64,000 nucleotides of DNA, from the NCBI RefSeq assembly GCF_016862795.1, contig NZ_BONQ01000036.1, positions 1 through 64,000 of the forward strand, in the 5' to 3' direction. The position numbers and the translations under genes are program-made. Numbering within the stretch: the first letter of the stretch is position 1; every line of letters starts with the position of its first letter. This DNA is from Dactylosporangium siamense. GTDB lineage: Bacteria; Actinomycetota; Actinomycetes; Mycobacteriales; Micromonosporaceae. Below the pieces are notes generated by a model, which was not told the origin of the DNA, made no database searches, and was given only the letters and a program-made list of their open reading frames with translations. Below, piece after piece: positions 1-9,621 of this stretch.

Positions 1-696
1 CGACTGACGGGCGGCGGTCGGGACGCGCGGGCTGCCCAGGTCGGCGCGCTGCCCGGCGGCGTTGCCCGCGTCGAAGCCCCCGCCGGTCAACCGCCGCGGG
101 CGGGCCATGCGCAGGTCCGGATACTGCTCGTCCACCGCGACGTCCACGGCGCGGCCCCGGTCGGCCAGGACGAGGGCCACGCCGGGTTGGTCGGGGGCGG
201 CGGCCCGGTTGCGCCGGTCGGCCTCGGTGAACCGGTGCGCGACCGCCGAGCTGAAGCCGATGAGCCAGGACCGGCGCCAGGCGGCGACCTGCTCACCCGG
301 CGGGACGTGCTCGACGAGGACGCCGCGGGCGGCCTGGACGAGCAGGGACGCGAACAGCAGCTCGACGCCGGCGACGTCGGACTCGAAGCCGAACAGGTGC
401 ATGGAGATGCGCAGGCCGTCGCGGGTGCGGTGCTGCAGGCGCACCGAGCGGCAGCGCAGCGACGTGGCGACGACGTGCAGGAGATGGGCCTTCTCGCGCA
501 GATACGGCGGGTGCAGCTCGACCAGGCGGTTGCCGACGGCCTGCGGGCGCTGCCCTTCGGCGGCGGCGAGCAGGGCCTGGTCGATGCCGTATTTGCCGAT
601 GAGCTCGGCGGCCTTGGCGGTGAGCGCCTCGGCCTCCTCGCGGGTGCATGCGGGGTCTTCGGCCTTGGCGAGCAGCTTGCGAACCTTCTCCAACAC
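1..696 (-). CDS. DUF2786 domain protein, 3' end beyond window
   Basis: The reading frame is open for 232 codons and runs off the left edge, so the C-terminus is missing. The N-terminus has the DUF2786 pattern: a KVRKLLAKAEDP stretch followed by EEAEALTAKAAELI and KYGID. After it comes a mixed alpha/beta region with a tryptophan-rich patch (AAWRRSWLIGF). DUF2786 proteins are common in actinobacteria and phages; their biochemical role is not established. I chose the GTG start at 696 because an in-frame TAG lies four codons upstream and the conserved domain starts immediately after it. The gene points away from the MBL/Rieske gene's 3' end on the same strand. The family call rests on the N-terminal motif only. 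Confidence 0.8.
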   Translation of the reverse strand, partial: MLEKVRKLLAKAEDPACTREEAEALTAKAAELIGKYGIDQALLAAAEGQRPQAVGNRLVELHPPYLREKAHLLHVVATSLRCRSVRLQHRTRDGLRISMHLFGFESDVAGVELLFASLLVQAARGVLVEHVPPGEQVAAWRRSWLIGFSSAVAHRFTEADRRNRAAAPDQPGVALVLADRGRAVDVAVDEQYPDLRMARPRRLTGGGFDAGNAAGQRADLGSPRVPTAARQS

Positions 697-716
697 GAGC
701 AGAGGCTACCGCCGAC

Positions 717-2273
717 CTACGACACTTCCGAGGATGTGCCCGCCGGGCGGGAGCGCAGTTCGTGCCCCACGCTGGTGAGGCAGCGGCCGCTGGGCAGGTC
801 GAACTTCCAGCCGTGCAGCTGGCAGGTGAGGGTCTTGCCGTCGACGATGCCGAAGCGGGTCAGGTCGGCCTTGAGGTGGGGGCAGCGGCGCTGCACGATC
901 CAGTCGCCGAGCTTGATGTCCTCGGCGTCGGGCTTCTGTTCGGCGAACCAGCCCTCCGCGTACTGCAGCCGCTCCTCGGACAGGCACTTGAAGAACGAGT
1001 AGACGAACTCGTTGTACTGGCCGATGCGGGTGGCGGTGAAGCGGCAGGACAGGAACAGGGAGTTGACCCAGTCGACCTCCTCGATGAAGAGGAGGTGCTC
1101 GATGAGGGCGCGCTCGGTGCGGAACCGGTAGCGGACCTTCTCGTCGGCGTACTCGCGGACCTGCTTGCCCGGGAAGTCCACGACGATCGACTCCACGGAG
1201 ACACCGTCGTATCCGACGAGGTCGAAGCGGACGGGGCCGCCGACGCCCTTCGCCAGATACACGGACTCGTCCAGCAGGGGCTCGATGCGCTCCTTCATCC
1301 CCTTCAGGACGTCGACCTCGGGGTGGCGCCAGGACGCCTTGGCGGCCTCGATCACCGGGCGCTTCCGCTCCCGCATCTCCTCCAGGTGCTCGCGCTTGTG
1401 CGCGAAGAACTCCTCGACGTCCGTCGGGTGCACCGTGTCGACCCGATCAACACCCACCGTCATCACCGAGCCGGGCAGCAGGACCGTGGAGTTGGTGCCG
1501 CCGTGCTTGGCGTACTCCTGCTGGAACACCCACTGGTCGGGGAAGATGTTGCCCTCGTCACCGAAGATGTCGTTGAACTGCCACAGGTCGTCGTCGAGGA
1601 AGCACGGCGGGCCGGCGATGGGCACGACGTGCGAGGCCTTGAGGTCGTCGATGTACCGGAAGGTCCGGTCGAACTGCCGGTCGCGCTTCTGCTTGCCGAA
1701 CGCGGTCTTCGCCGACTGCGGCAGGTCGTAGACCATCGGATACCAGATGGCGCCGGAGAACTGCAGCAGGTGGGCGTGCACGTGGCCGAGCGCCGTGTAG
1801 GTGGTGAGGTCGGTCGGCCGGGCGTCGTTCTGGTTGAGGACGCGCACGCCGTCGTATTCGACCCACAGCGAGGAGTCGCCGATCGGGCCGTCGGTCGGCG
1901 AGGTCAGCGCCTGGATCATGATCTTCAGGCCGCCGTCGAGCTCGTGCACCTGGTTGCTCTTCGTCTCCAGGAACCTGGTGAAGCCCAGCGCCTCCAGCTC
2001 GTCGCGCATCTCCGAGGTGGGGAACTCCGGCAGCAGGACGGTCGCCTTCTTCGACACGAACCGCTTGAGGTGCTCGGCGTCGAAGTGGTCGCGATGCAGG
2101 TGGGACACGTACAGGTAGTCGCAGTCGCCGAGCGCCTCCCAGTCGAGCAGGGAGTTGTCGGGGAACGGGAACCAGGACGCGAAATACGCCGGGTTGACCC
2201 ACGGGTCGCACAGGATGCTGCCGGCCTCGGTGTCGATGCGCAGGCTGGCGTGCCCGGTCCCGGTGATCCGCAC
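717..2273 (-). CDS. Metallo-beta-lactamase fold / Rieske fusion protein
   Basis: A 518-residue predicted cytoplasmic protein. The N-terminal half is a metallo-beta-lactamase fold with the metal motif SHLHRDHFD. The C-terminal quarter holds a Rieske [2Fe-2S] site: C-P-H, then C-Q-L-H about 17 residues later. An MBL-fold hydrolase joined to a Rieske centre recalls the CMP-N-acetylneuraminate hydroxylase group, where the Rieske domain is normally N-terminal, so substrate and reaction remain open. An ATG at 2294 is possible, but an AGGAGG sits inside that extension exactly 6 nt before the GTG at 2273, which strongly favours the internal start. It stands alone, with no clear operon partner. Confidence 0.85.
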   Translation of the reverse strand: MRITGTGHASLRIDTEAGSILCDPWVNPAYFASWFPFPDNSLLDWEALGDCDYLYVSHLHRDHFDAEHLKRFVSKKATVLLPEFPTSEMRDELEALGFTRFLETKSNQVHELDGGLKIMIQALTSPTDGPIGDSSLWVEYDGVRVLNQNDARPTDLTTYTALGHVHAHLLQFSGAIWYPMVYDLPQSAKTAFGKQKRDRQFDRTFRYIDDLKASHVVPIAGPPCFLDDDLWQFNDIFGDEGNIFPDQWVFQQEYAKHGGTNSTVLLPGSVMTVGVDRVDTVHPTDVEEFFAHKREHLEEMRERKRPVIEAAKASWRHPEVDVLKGMKERIEPLLDESVYLAKGVGGPVRFDLVGYDGVSVESIVVDFPGKQVREYADEKVRYRFRTERALIEHLLFIEEVDWVNSLFLSCRFTATRIGQYNEFVYSFFKCLSEERLQYAEGWFAEQKPDAEDIKLGDWIVQRRCPHLKADLTRFGIVDGKTLTCQLHGWKFDLPSGRCLTSVGHELRSRPAGTSSEVS

Positions 2274-2400
2274 CGCGTTCCTCCTATCAGCCATGAGAAA
2301 AACTGCGGTCCCGACGCTACCCGACCGACCCGCAACCGTCGGGCCGGGTGCCGCATGCCAGACTTTGTCGCGAAGCACACCTGCAGCGAAAGGACGCGTC

Positions 2401-2619
2401 GTGGCCGAGCACGAGCCCGTGACCTCCCCCGACCAGCTCAAGCCGGGACACCCGCGGGCGGCCCGCTTCGGTGCGGCCGTCACCGTGCTGTTGATCCTGG
2501 GGATGCTGGTCGGCAACCACCAGGGTCGCGTCGAGGACATCTGGTTGGTCGTTTGTGCCGGTGTACTGGTGCTGGCGCTGGTCGGTGACTGGGTGCTGCG
2601 CCGCAACGGCCTGCGCTGA
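2401..2619 (+). CDS. Small two-helix membrane protein (DUF2631-like)
   Basis: A 72-residue protein with a polar N-terminus (VAEHEPVTSPDQLKPGH) followed by two hydrophobic segments, around residues 24-40 and 48-63, and an Arg-rich end. Small membrane proteins of this layout in actinobacteria are grouped as DUF2631; I recognise the pattern but cannot confirm it. The GTG start has GAAAGGA 7 nt upstream. It is divergent from the MBL/Rieske gene and ends just before a bidirectional terminator. No function can be assigned. Confidence 0.65.
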   Translation: MAEHEPVTSPDQLKPGHPRAARFGAAVTVLLILGMLVGNHQGRVEDIWLVVCAGVLVLALVGDWVLRRNGLR

Positions 2620-2670
2620 CTCGACGACCTGCGCTCGACCGGGCGGTTTGCGCTGGTCGTACACATGGAA

Positions 2671-2700
2671 AAAGGCGCACCGGAGAACCGGTGCGCCTTT
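2671..2700. terminator. Bidirectional rho-independent terminator
   Basis: A perfect 13-bp stem with an AGAA loop, with A-rich and T-rich tracts on its two sides. It lies between the convergent DUF2631-like gene and the divIVA-like gene, so it can stop transcription from both sides. Confidence 0.85.
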
Positions 2701-2713
2701 CTTCGTCCCCGTG

Positions 2714-3754
2714 TCAGCGGCGACGAATCACGATGTCGCGGACTTCCTTCAGCGCGGCGTCGACCTCGGCCTCGAAGTAGCCACCGGGCACGAGGTTGAA
2801 GTGCGAGGGGTCCAGGTCACCGTCGGTGAGTGGGCCACCACGGCCGGACAGTGACGCCATCACACCCTCGAACAGCCGGTCGACCTGCGCGCGGTCGTAG
2901 CCGCTGCCGAAGCGGCGCAGCTGGAACGTGCGGCGCAGCTGGTCGATGCGGGCCACCTCGGTCGACTGGTGCTGCACGGGGGCCGCCGCCTGGGGCGGGC
3001 CGCCGTAGGAGTCGCCGTAGGGGTCGCGGTCGGGGCCGCCGCCATACGGGTCGCGGTCCCGGTCCGGCGCGCCGCCGTAGGTGGTCGGCTCGGGGCGCTC
3101 GCGGGGCTCCATGCGGATCTCGGCCGTCATGTCGGCGCGCGGCTGGCGCGGCGCCTCGTAGCCGCGGTCGTCGTCGAAGGCGCCACCGTAGGTGGGCTCG
3201 TCGTAACGGCCGTAGTTCTGGTCGCGGGGCGGTGGGCCGGCGGGCGCGGGAGTGGGTCGCGGCGGCAGCGGCGGCGGGGGGGCCATCGGCGGGGGGCCCA
3301 TCCGCTCGGGCTGCATCCGCTCCATCGGGGGCGGACCCATCCGCTCCGGCTGCATGCGCTCCATCGGCGGGGGGCCCATGCGCTCGGGCTGCATCCGCTC
3401 CATCGGGGGCGGACCCATCCGCTCGGGCTGCATGCGCTCGGGCATCCGCTCGGGCGCCATGCGCAGCTCGCCGCTGCGGGAGTCGAGGGCACGGCCGAAG
3501 CCACCGCCGCCGCCCCGCTCCTCCAGCTCGGCCAGCTGGCGCTCGACCCGGTCGAGGTGCAGGTCGACCTGCCACTCGTCGTAGCCGCCGAAACGCACGC
3601 GGAAGACCACGTCGTGGACCTCCTGCGCACTGACCGGGGCGCCCATGGGGTCACCGGAGAGGGTGGCCTCAACCCGGTCGAGGAACGAGTCGACCTCGTC
3701 GACCTTGTATCCCCGCCGCAGCGCACGGCGCCGGAACCGCTGACCCTGACTCAC
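2714..3754 (-). CDS. DivIVA domain protein with Pro/Met repeat linker
   Basis: A 346-residue protein with two DivIVA-type modules. The first is at residues 5-80 ([20 protein letters not shown], then a second segment ending ERQLAELEE). The second is at about 268-346 ([19 protein letters not shown]). The long middle is disordered and Pro/Met/Arg-rich, with a 13-residue unit repeated four times. DivIVA proteins mark membrane curvature at poles and septa; a role in growth or division is inferred. It is the last gene of the rpsB-to-rlmN run, and its GTG start overlaps the rlmN stop by 4 nt (GTGA), indicating translational coupling. It ends at a strong terminator. Confidence 0.85.
   Translation of the reverse strand: MSQGQRFRRRALRRGYKVDEVDSFLDRVEATLSGDPMGAPVSAQEVHDVVFRVRFGGYDEWQVDLHLDRVERQLAELEERGGGGGFGRALDSRSGELRMAPERMPERMQPERMGPPPMERMQPERMGPPPMERMQPERMGPPPMERMQPERMGPPPMAPPPPLPPRPTPAPAGPPPRDQNYGRYDEPTYGGAFDDDRGYEAPRQPRADMTAEIRMEPRERPEPTTYGGAPDRDRDPYGGGPDRDPYGDSYGGPPQAAAPVQHQSTEVARIDQLRRTFQLRRFGSGYDRAQVDRLFEGVMASLSGRGGPLTDGDLDPSHFNLVPGGYFEAEVDAALKEVRDIVIRRR
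3278..3433 (-). repeat. Coding tandem repeat, 4 x 39 bp in DivIVA-like gene
   Basis: Four near-identical 39-bp units encode [13 protein letters not shown], the last ending in AP. They form the flexible linker between the two DivIVA modules. The in-frame unit means copy number can change without a frameshift. Confidence 0.9.
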
Positions 3755-4941
3755 TGTGTCTCCTCGTTCGCTCGCCGTGCTAGCAAGCCTGTTTCACGCT
3801 CTCCCACTTTGCCACCGTTTGAGGCGGCAAGCTGCCCGCAGGCCCCGTCGATCTCCCGGCCACGGGTGTCACGCACCGTGGTCGCGACACCGGCGGCCCG
3901 GAGGCGTCGGACGAACTCTCGCTCCACCGGCTTAGGACTAGCGTCCCACTTGCTGCCGGGTGTCGGATTGAGCGGGATGAGATTGACATGCGCGAGACGG
4001 CCGGACAAGAGCCGACCGAGCAAATCAGCCCGCCACGGGTGGTCGTTCACATCCCGGATCATTGCGTATTCAATGGACACGCGCCGACCGGTGCGAGCCG
4101 CATACTCCCACGCGGCATCAAGCACTTCGGCGACCTTCCAACGTTGGTTGACCGGCACGAGCGTGTCGCGCAGATCATCATCGGGTGCGTGCAGCGACAG
4201 CGCAAGCGTCACCGACAGCCCCTCCTGCGTCAACCGCCGCATGGCGGGGACCAGCCCGACGGTGGACACCGTGATGTGCCGCTGGGAGAGCCCGAGCCCC
4301 TCCGGGGCGGGGTCGGTGAGCCGGCGGACCGCCGCGACGACCCGGTTGTAGTTGGCGAGGGGCTCGCCCATGCCCATGAAGACGACCCGCGACAGCCGGT
4401 CCGGACTGCCGGGCAGCACCCCGCGGGCGGCCATCCCGGCGAACCAGACGACCTGGTCGACGATCTCCGCGGTGGACAGGTTGCGGGTCAGGCCGGCCTG
4501 CCCGGTGGCGCAGAACGGGCACGCCATCCCGCAGCCCGCCTGGCTCGACACGCACACCGTCACCCGGTCTGGATATCCCATGAGGACGCTCTCAACGAGA
4601 GCACCGTCGTGAAGGCGCCACAATGTCTTGCGGGTCGCTCCGTCGTCGGTGGCCTTCTCGTGCACTGGGTGCAGCAGCCTCGGCAGCAGCGCCGCCGCGA
4701 TCGCGTCCCTGCTCCTGGCGGGGAGGTCCGTCATGCCGTCGGGGTCCCGGACCAGCCGGCCGAAGTAGTGCGCCGAGATCTGCCCCGCGCGGAACGCCTG
4801 CTCCCCCAGCTCGGCGACCGCGGCCCGGCGTCCGGCGAGATCGAGGTCGGCCAGGTGCCGTGGTGGCATGGTCGCACGGCGGCCGTCACTGGTCGTGCCG
4901 GTCGCGGTGGATGCGAGGTTCAAAACGGGGAGCTGTGTCAT
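3751..4941 (-). CDS. rlmN: 23S rRNA/tRNA adenine-C2 methyltransferase RlmN
   Basis: Radical-SAM enzyme that methylates C2 of A2503 in 23S rRNA and A37 of some tRNAs. The CxxxCxxC cluster motif is visible as CGMACPFC. The SAM-binding GEP segment is in [14 protein letters not shown], and the C-terminal catalytic cysteine is in [11 protein letters not shown]. Length of 396 residues is normal. The frame is open up to an ATG at 5001, but the family N-terminus fits better with the ATG at 4941 (MTQLPVLNL). It sits between cdsA and a divIVA-like gene, the usual actinobacterial location, and overlaps the latter by 4 nt. Confidence 0.95.
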   Translation of the reverse strand: MTQLPVLNLASTATGTTSDGRRATMPPRHLADLDLAGRRAAVAELGEQAFRAGQISAHYFGRLVRDPDGMTDLPARSRDAIAAALLPRLLHPVHEKATDDGATRKTLWRLHDGALVESVLMGYPDRVTVCVSSQAGCGMACPFCATGQAGLTRNLSTAEIVDQVVWFAGMAARGVLPGSPDRLSRVVFMGMGEPLANYNRVVAAVRRLTDPAPEGLGLSQRHITVSTVGLVPAMRRLTQEGLSVTLALSLHAPDDDLRDTLVPVNQRWKVAEVLDAAWEYAARTGRRVSIEYAMIRDVNDHPWRADLLGRLLSGRLAHVNLIPLNPTPGSKWDASPKPVEREFVRRLRAAGVATTVRDTRGREIDGACGQLAASNGGKVGERETGLLARRANEETQ

Positions 4942-5000
4942 GACGTCTTCAAGTGTCCCATGCCGAGTCGCGTGATCTTCAGTACCGCTGGCCAAGGGCA

Positions 5001-5927
5001 CTAGGACGGGGGCACCAGGAACGCCAGGACGGCATAGGCGGTCGGCAGGGCCAGCAGGATCGAGTCCAGCCGGTCCATCAGCCCGCCGTGACCGGGCAGC
5101 AGGTTGCTCATGTCCTTGACGCCCAGGTCGCGCTTGATCAGCGACTCACCCAGGTCGCCGAGGACGCTCGCGATCGAGACCGCGACACCGAAGACGGCGC
5201 CGTGCCACCAGACGGCGTCGTCCAGCAGCAGGGACAGCGCCAGCGCGCTGCCGGCGCCCGTCCACACGACCGACCCCGCGGCGCCCTCCCAGGACTTCGC
5301 CGGGCTGACGGAGGGTGCCATCGGGTGCCTGCCGAGGAAGACACCTGTCACATATCCGCCCGTGTCGGACAGCACCACGGCCAGGACCGTCACGAGGACG
5401 CGCACGGCGCCGTCGGACACGTCCTTGCCGGGATGGGCGAGCAGCGCCGCGAACGCACCGAGGAACGGCACGTAGACCGCGATCAGCGCGCCGGCGGTGA
5501 CGTCGCGCTGATAGTCCCGGGGCCCCCCGGCGAACCGCCACACGAACACCACCAGCAGCGTCGCGAGCAGGCCGACGGGCAGCAGGTCGGCGCCGCCGAA
5601 CCAGGCGAGCACCACCATGCACGGGCCACCGATCAGCAGCGGCACCAGCGGCGGCTTCGCCTTGTTGACGCTGACGGCCCGGACCATCTCCCAGATGCCG
5701 ACGATGACGGCGGCGACGACCAGGGCGAGAAACGCCGGGATCCACACGAAGAGCGAGGCGATGACCGCGCCACCGAGCCCCGCGCCGACGCCGATGGCGG
5801 CGGGCAGGTTGCGACCGGCGCGGCGCTTGGGCTTCTCTTCGGCCGGCTTCTGTTCTGTTGGCATAGACGCCTCGGGCGCGGCATCAGCGTGCCGCGCCCT
5901 GGTCGAAGGGGTACCGGGGGCCGTCAT
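5001..5927 (-). CDS. cdsA: Phosphatidate cytidylyltransferase CdsA
   Basis: Integral membrane enzyme that makes CDP-diacylglycerol from phosphatidic acid and CTP, the branch point of phospholipid synthesis. The 308 residues include a charged cytoplasmic N-terminus of about 40 residues, then about eight hydrophobic helices. The CDP-transferase signature is near the C-terminus: a serine, [18 protein letters not shown], then DRLD. The ATG overlaps the frr stop by one base (TGATG), so translation is probably coupled to frr. It belongs to the rpsB-tsf-pyrH-frr-cdsA-rlmN run. Confidence 0.96.
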   Translation of the reverse strand: MTAPGTPSTRARHADAAPEASMPTEQKPAEEKPKRRAGRNLPAAIGVGAGLGGAVIASLFVWIPAFLALVVAAVIVGIWEMVRAVSVNKAKPPLVPLLIGGPCMVVLAWFGGADLLPVGLLATLLVVFVWRFAGGPRDYQRDVTAGALIAVYVPFLGAFAALLAHPGKDVSDGAVRVLVTVLAVVLSDTGGYVTGVFLGRHPMAPSVSPAKSWEGAAGSVVWTGAGSALALSLLLDDAVWWHGAVFGVAVSIASVLGDLGESLIKRDLGVKDMSNLLPGHGGLMDRLDSILLALPTAYAVLAFLVPPS

Positions 5928-6484
5928 CAGACCTCGAGGAGCTCTGATTCCTTGTGCTTGAGCAGCTCGTCGATCTGGGCGACGAACCGGTGCGTCAGGT
6001 CGTCGAGCTCCTTCTCGCCGCGGCGCCCGTCGTCCTCACCCGCCTCGCCGTCCTTGACGATGCGGTCGAGCTCCTCTTTCGCCTTGCGGCGCACGTTGCG
6101 CACGGCGACCCGGGCATCCTCGGCCTTGTGCCGCGCCACCTTGATGAACTCGCGGCGGCGTTCCTCGGTCATCTGCGGCAGGTTGATCCGGATCTGGGTG
6201 CCCTCGTTGTTCGGGTTCACCCCGAGGTCCGAGTCGCGGATCGCCCGCTCCATCGCACCGATCACACTCGCGTCGTACGGCTTGATGATCGCCATACGCG
6301 GCTCCGGGACGGCGATCGACGACATCTGCGGCAGCGGAGTGGGCGTGCCGTAGTAGTCGACCATCACCTTGCCGAACATCGCCGGGGTCGCTCGGCCGGT
6401 CCGGATGACCGCGAACTCCTCCTTGGCGTGCTCGATCGCGCGCTCCATCTTCTCTTCGGCCTCGAAGAGAGCTTCTTCGATCAC
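5927..6484 (-). CDS. frr: Ribosome recycling factor
   Basis: With EF-G, releases ribosomes from mRNA after termination. 185 residues, the standard length. Recognised by the N-terminal helix ([15 protein letters not shown]), the conserved IRTGRATP segment, [10 protein letters not shown], and the [14 protein letters not shown] stretch of the three-helix bundle. The GTG start overlaps the pyrH stop (GTGA). It follows pyrH as in most bacteria. Confidence 0.97.
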   Translation of the reverse strand: MIEEALFEAEEKMERAIEHAKEEFAVIRTGRATPAMFGKVMVDYYGTPTPLPQMSSIAVPEPRMAIIKPYDASVIGAMERAIRDSDLGVNPNNEGTQIRINLPQMTEERRREFIKVARHKAEDARVAVRNVRRKAKEELDRIVKDGEAGEDDGRRGEKELDDLTHRFVAQIDELLKHKESELLEV

Positions 6485-7272
6485 GTGGTCTTTCCTCCTC
6501 GATCCGGGATGGGCTCGGCGGTGATGAGCGTGCCGATCCTCTCACCACTCAACGCGCGAGCCACGCTGTCCTCCCCCTCGGCGCCGAACACGAGCATCGG
6601 CAGCGCGTTTTCCTGGCAGAGGCTGAACGCGGTCTGGTCGACCACCCGCAGGCCCTGCAGCAGGGCCTCCGCGAACGTCAGGCTGTCGAGCTTGCGTGCC
6701 GTCGGGTCGGTGCGCGGGTCGGCCGTGTACACACCGTCGACCCCGTTCTTGCTCATCAGGACCGTGTGGGCGTGGATCTCCAGCGCGCGCTGCACGGCGA
6801 CGGTGTCGGTCGAGAAGTACGGCATGCCGGCGCCGGCGCCGAAGATCACGACCCGGCCCTTCTCCATGTGCCGGATCGCGCGGCGCGGGATGTACGGCTC
6901 CGCGACCTGCGCCATGCTGATCGCGCTCTGCACCCGCGTGTCGATGCCTTCCTTCTCCAGGAAGTCCTGCAGCGCGAGGCAGTTCATGACGGTGCCGAGC
7001 ATCCCCATGTAGTCGGCACGCGAACGGTCCATACCGGCACGGGACAGCTCCGCGCCGCGGAAGAAGTTGCCGCCGCCGACGACCACGGCGACCTGGACGC
7101 CACGGCGGACCACGGTCGCGATCTGGGTGGCCATGTGCCGCACCACGGTCGGGTCGACACCGACCGCGCCCCCGCCGAACACCTCGCCGGAGAGCTTCAG
7201 CACGACGCGCCGCACCCCGATCGGGGCCGGCGTCAGTGCCTGCCTTGCCGCTTCCACAGCGGTGTGCGTCAT
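6481..7272 (-). CDS. pyrH: Uridylate kinase
   Basis: Phosphorylates UMP to UDP with ATP; hexameric enzyme of the amino-acid kinase fold, usually GTP-activated and UTP-inhibited. Motifs seen: [10 protein letters not shown] near the N-terminus, [11 protein letters not shown], the [11 protein letters not shown] helix, and [14 protein letters not shown]. 263 residues, with a typical actinobacterial N-terminal extension of about 20 residues. An imperfect hairpin separates it from tsf, so it may be transcribed partly on its own or by read-through. Confidence 0.97.
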   Translation of the reverse strand: MTHTAVEAARQALTPAPIGVRRVVLKLSGEVFGGGAVGVDPTVVRHMATQIATVVRRGVQVAVVVGGGNFFRGAELSRAGMDRSRADYMGMLGTVMNCLALQDFLEKEGIDTRVQSAISMAQVAEPYIPRRAIRHMEKGRVVIFGAGAGMPYFSTDTVAVQRALEIHAHTVLMSKNGVDGVYTADPRTDPTARKLDSLTFAEALLQGLRVVDQTAFSLCQENALPMLVFGAEGEDSVARALSGERIGTLITAEPIPDRGGKTT

Positions 7273-7353
7273 CTGGGCAACCTCTCGTCCGTTCTGCCGC
7301 TCTGGGATCTGTCTCGCGCCTTCTGGGGTCTGCCTCGCGCCTGGGGATATGAC

Positions 7354-7394
7354 GAGGGGGTCCCGGCATCCAGTGTGGATTCCGTGACCCCCTC
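7354..7394. terminator. Long imperfect hairpin between tsf and pyrH
   Basis: Arms of 9 bp (GAGGGGGTC/GACCCCCTC), then a mismatch, 3 bp, a mismatch and 5 bp close on a GTG loop. There is no U-tract, so it may be an attenuating or processing structure rather than a full stop. Its position just after the tsf stop suggests it lowers expression of pyrH relative to rpsB-tsf (inference). Confidence 0.6.
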
Positions 7395-7406
7395 CGCGCC
7401 CTGCTG

Positions 7407-8234
7407 TCAGGCCTGGCCGACCTCGAAGTGGACGAACCGTGTCACCTCGATGCCGGCTTCTGCCAGCACCTGCTTGACGGTCTTCTTGTTGTCGCTGACC
7501 GACGCCTGCTCGACGAGGACGAAGTCCTTGAAGAAGCCGTTGACCCGGCCCTCGATGATCTTCGGCAGGGCGCCTTCCGGCTTACCCTCCTCGCGAGCGG
7601 TCTGCTCGGCGATGCGGCGCTCCGACTCGACCACGTCCGCCGGGACGGCGTCGCGGCTGAGGTACTTCGGCCGCATGGCCGCGATCTGCATCGCGACGCC
7701 ACGCGCGTCGGCAATGGCGGCCTCGTCGTCCTTGCCGGTGAACTCGACCGCGACGCCGACCTGCGGCGGCAGGTCGGGGCTCTTGCGGTGCATGTAGATC
7801 GCCACCGGCGAACCCAGCACCGCGAGGCGGTTGATGACGAGCTTCTCGCCGATGCGCGCCGACTCGGTCTGGATCAGCTCGGCCACCGTGCTGTCGCCGA
7901 GCTTCGAGCCCAGCAGGGTCTCGACGTCGGCCGGCTTCGTCTCGTCGATGTGCCTGGCCAGCTTCTGGCCCAGCTCGACGAACGCCTCGTTCTTGGCGAC
8001 GAAGTCGGTCTCGCAGTTGATCTCGACAAGAGCCGAGCCGACGTGCGCGACGAGGCCGTTGGCGGTGGTGCGGCCGGCACGCTTGTTGACGTCCTTGGCA
8101 CCCTTGATGCGCAGCAGCTCAACGGCCTTGTCGAAGTCGCCCTCGGACTCCTCGAGCGCCTTCTTGCAGTCCATCATGCCGGAGCCGGTCAGATCGCGGA
8201 GTCGCTTGACGTCCGCGGCGGTGAAGTTGGACAT
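7407..8234 (-). CDS. tsf: Elongation factor Ts
   Basis: Nucleotide exchange factor that regenerates EF-Tu-GTP. 275 residues. The N-terminal UBA-like domain carries the signature [16 protein letters not shown], and the core has the second signature [12 protein letters not shown]. It follows rpsB with a 27-nt gap, the near-universal bacterial pairing, and is presumably co-transcribed from the rpsB promoter. Confidence 0.98.
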   Translation of the reverse strand: MSNFTAADVKRLRDLTGSGMMDCKKALEESEGDFDKAVELLRIKGAKDVNKRAGRTTANGLVAHVGSALVEINCETDFVAKNEAFVELGQKLARHIDETKPADVETLLGSKLGDSTVAELIQTESARIGEKLVINRLAVLGSPVAIYMHRKSPDLPPQVGVAVEFTGKDDEAAIADARGVAMQIAAMRPKYLSRDAVPADVVESERRIAEQTAREEGKPEGALPKIIEGRVNGFFKDFVLVEQASVSDNKKTVKQVLAEAGIEVTRFVHFEVGQA

Positions 8235-8261
8235 GACTCTCTCTCGCTTGAGTTCGCTCTG

Positions 8262-9089
8262 TCAGGCCTGGGTGGGTTCGGCAGCGGCGGGAGGTGCGTC
8301 TTCGGGCTTGGCACCCTCGAGCAGCTCACGCTCCCACTCAGCGAGCGGCTCGTCGCCGGCCACGACGCCCGGCTCGGGCTTCTGGTCGGCACGGGTGGAA
8401 CGGCCCGACCGGGCGATGAGGCCCTCCGCGACCGCGTCCGCGACCACGCGGGTCAGCAGCGCGGCGGAGCGGATGGCGTCGTCGTTGCCCGGGATCGGGA
8501 AGTCGACCTCGTCGGGGTCGCAGTTGGTGTCGAGCACCGCGATGACCGGGATGCCCAGCTTGCGGGCCTCGTCAACCGCGATGTGCTCCTTCTTGGTGTC
8601 GATCACCCAGATCGCCGACGGGAGCTTCTGCATGTCCCGCAGACCACCGAGCGTGCGGCTCAGCTTGATCTGCTCGCGCGACAGCTGCAGGGTCTCCTTC
8701 TTGGTGTAACCCTGCGCGGTGCCGGTGAGGTCGAGGGACTCGAGCTCCTTCATCCGCTGGAGCCGCTTGTAGACGGTCTGGAAGTTGGTCAGCATGCCAC
8801 CCAGCCAGCGGTGGTTGACATACGGCTGACCGACACGCGTCGCCTGCTCGGCGATCGCCTCCTGCGCCTGCTTCTTCGTGCCGACGAACAGCACCGCGCC
8901 ACCCTCGGCGACGGTGTTGCGGATGTAGTCGGCGGCCTTCTCGATGTAGTCGAGGGTCTGGCGCAGGTCGATGATGTAGATGCCGTTGCGCTCCGTGAAG
9001 ATGAAGCGCTTCATCTTCGGGTTCCAACGGCGGGTCTGGTGCCCGAAGTGCACGCCGCTTTCCAGCAGCTGGCGCATGGTTACAGCCAT
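8262..9089 (-). CDS. rpsB: 30S ribosomal protein S2
   Basis: Primary component of the small subunit, bound near the mRNA exit side together with S1-type interactions. 275 residues with the conserved start [20 protein letters not shown] and internal segments [10 protein letters not shown] and [14 protein letters not shown]. The C-terminus carries a typical actinobacterial acidic/proline-rich extension. The ATG has AAAGGA about 11 nt upstream. First gene of the rpsB-tsf-pyrH-frr-cdsA-rlmN run; the long GC-rich leader may be regulatory. Confidence 0.98.
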   Translation of the reverse strand: MAVTMRQLLESGVHFGHQTRRWNPKMKRFIFTERNGIYIIDLRQTLDYIEKAADYIRNTVAEGGAVLFVGTKKQAQEAIAEQATRVGQPYVNHRWLGGMLTNFQTVYKRLQRMKELESLDLTGTAQGYTKKETLQLSREQIKLSRTLGGLRDMQKLPSAIWVIDTKKEHIAVDEARKLGIPVIAVLDTNCDPDEVDFPIPGNDDAIRSAALLTRVVADAVAEGLIARSGRSTRADQKPEPGVVAGDEPLAEWERELLEGAKPEDAPPAAAEPTQA

Positions 9090-9271
9090 GTTCGCGGGAT
9101 CCTTTCGATCCTGGTTGACACGGCGGTCCGGTCGGTCCGCCGTCCTGGCGCCCGGTCGTCGGCCGTCTCACCCGAGTCAGCACGTGGCTGGGAAACGGGA
9201 CCAGGGCGGCCGCCGCCCATTTCTCTCGCCCGGCGCAAGAAAGCGGCGGGCTGCGGGAGGGCGCGCGAGGT

Positions 9272-9306
9272 CGACCGTGCGTGCACGGTCGCCGTTCGGA
9301 AGTGTA
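9272..9306 (-). promoter_or_regulatory. Candidate rpsB promoter -10 and 5' leader hairpin
   Basis: On the minus strand a TACACT hexamer (9301-9306) is followed about 10 nt later by the palindrome CGACCGTGCGTGCACGGTCG at 9272-9291, a 9-bp stem closed on GT. If TACACT is the -10, the hairpin would cap the 5' end of the rpsB mRNA. No good -35 was seen, so the promoter call is tentative. Confidence 0.4.
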
Positions 9307-9450
9307 CGCGCAGTCGTCGCCGACCCACGAATCCGCCCCCGGATGCCGCTTTTCGGGGCACGTCCGGCGCCTCGCCGGCGCCTACGGCAAGCGTGCTCCA
9401 GCGCCGACTTTTCCGGCAAATCGCCCGCGACTGGCGCGGTCCCCCGGAGC

Positions 9451-9555
9451 GCGGAACGCGCGGCTGTCGCGCAGCGGCCGTGGTCCCGCGGAGCGCGCGG
9501 CTGTCGCGCGGAGCGCGCGGCGGCCGGGGTCCCGTGGAGCGCGCGGCGGCCGGGT
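9451..9555. repeat. Imperfect direct repeats, GC-only block
   Basis: A unit close to GCGGAGCGCGCGGCTGTCGC recurs four times with variable spacing (starting about 9451, 9488, 9508 and 9534); the last two copies change at the 3' end to GGCGGCCGGG. It is non-coding and lies between the upstream gene's stop and the rpsB leader. Confidence 0.6.
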
Positions 9556-9621
9556 GGGCGGCGCGGCACTTCCGTGCGCGAACGCCGCTCCCCCGGCCGG
9601 TGGTCACCGCCCGTCAGGCGG

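Larger units (their letters stand above)
9090..9621. other. 532-bp non-coding region upstream of rpsB
   Basis: No convincing gene is present; the open frames here are Arg/Ala-rich readings of GC-skewed repeats. The region holds a possible minus-strand -10 (TACACT) near 9301, a perfect palindrome at 9272-9291, a weaker hairpin at 9122-9139, and a block of imperfect direct repeats at 9451-9555. Most likely it contains the rpsB promoter and a leader of roughly 200 nt. Confidence 0.6.

Noticed and set aside
648-2588. Long plus-strand open frame over the MBL/Rieske gene
   Set aside because: Antisense reading; the minus-strand protein has clear metal and Rieske motifs.
9080-9607. Open frame upstream of rpsB on the minus strand
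   Set aside because: Arg/Ala/Pro-rich translation of GC-only repeats; no ribosome site or conserved pattern.
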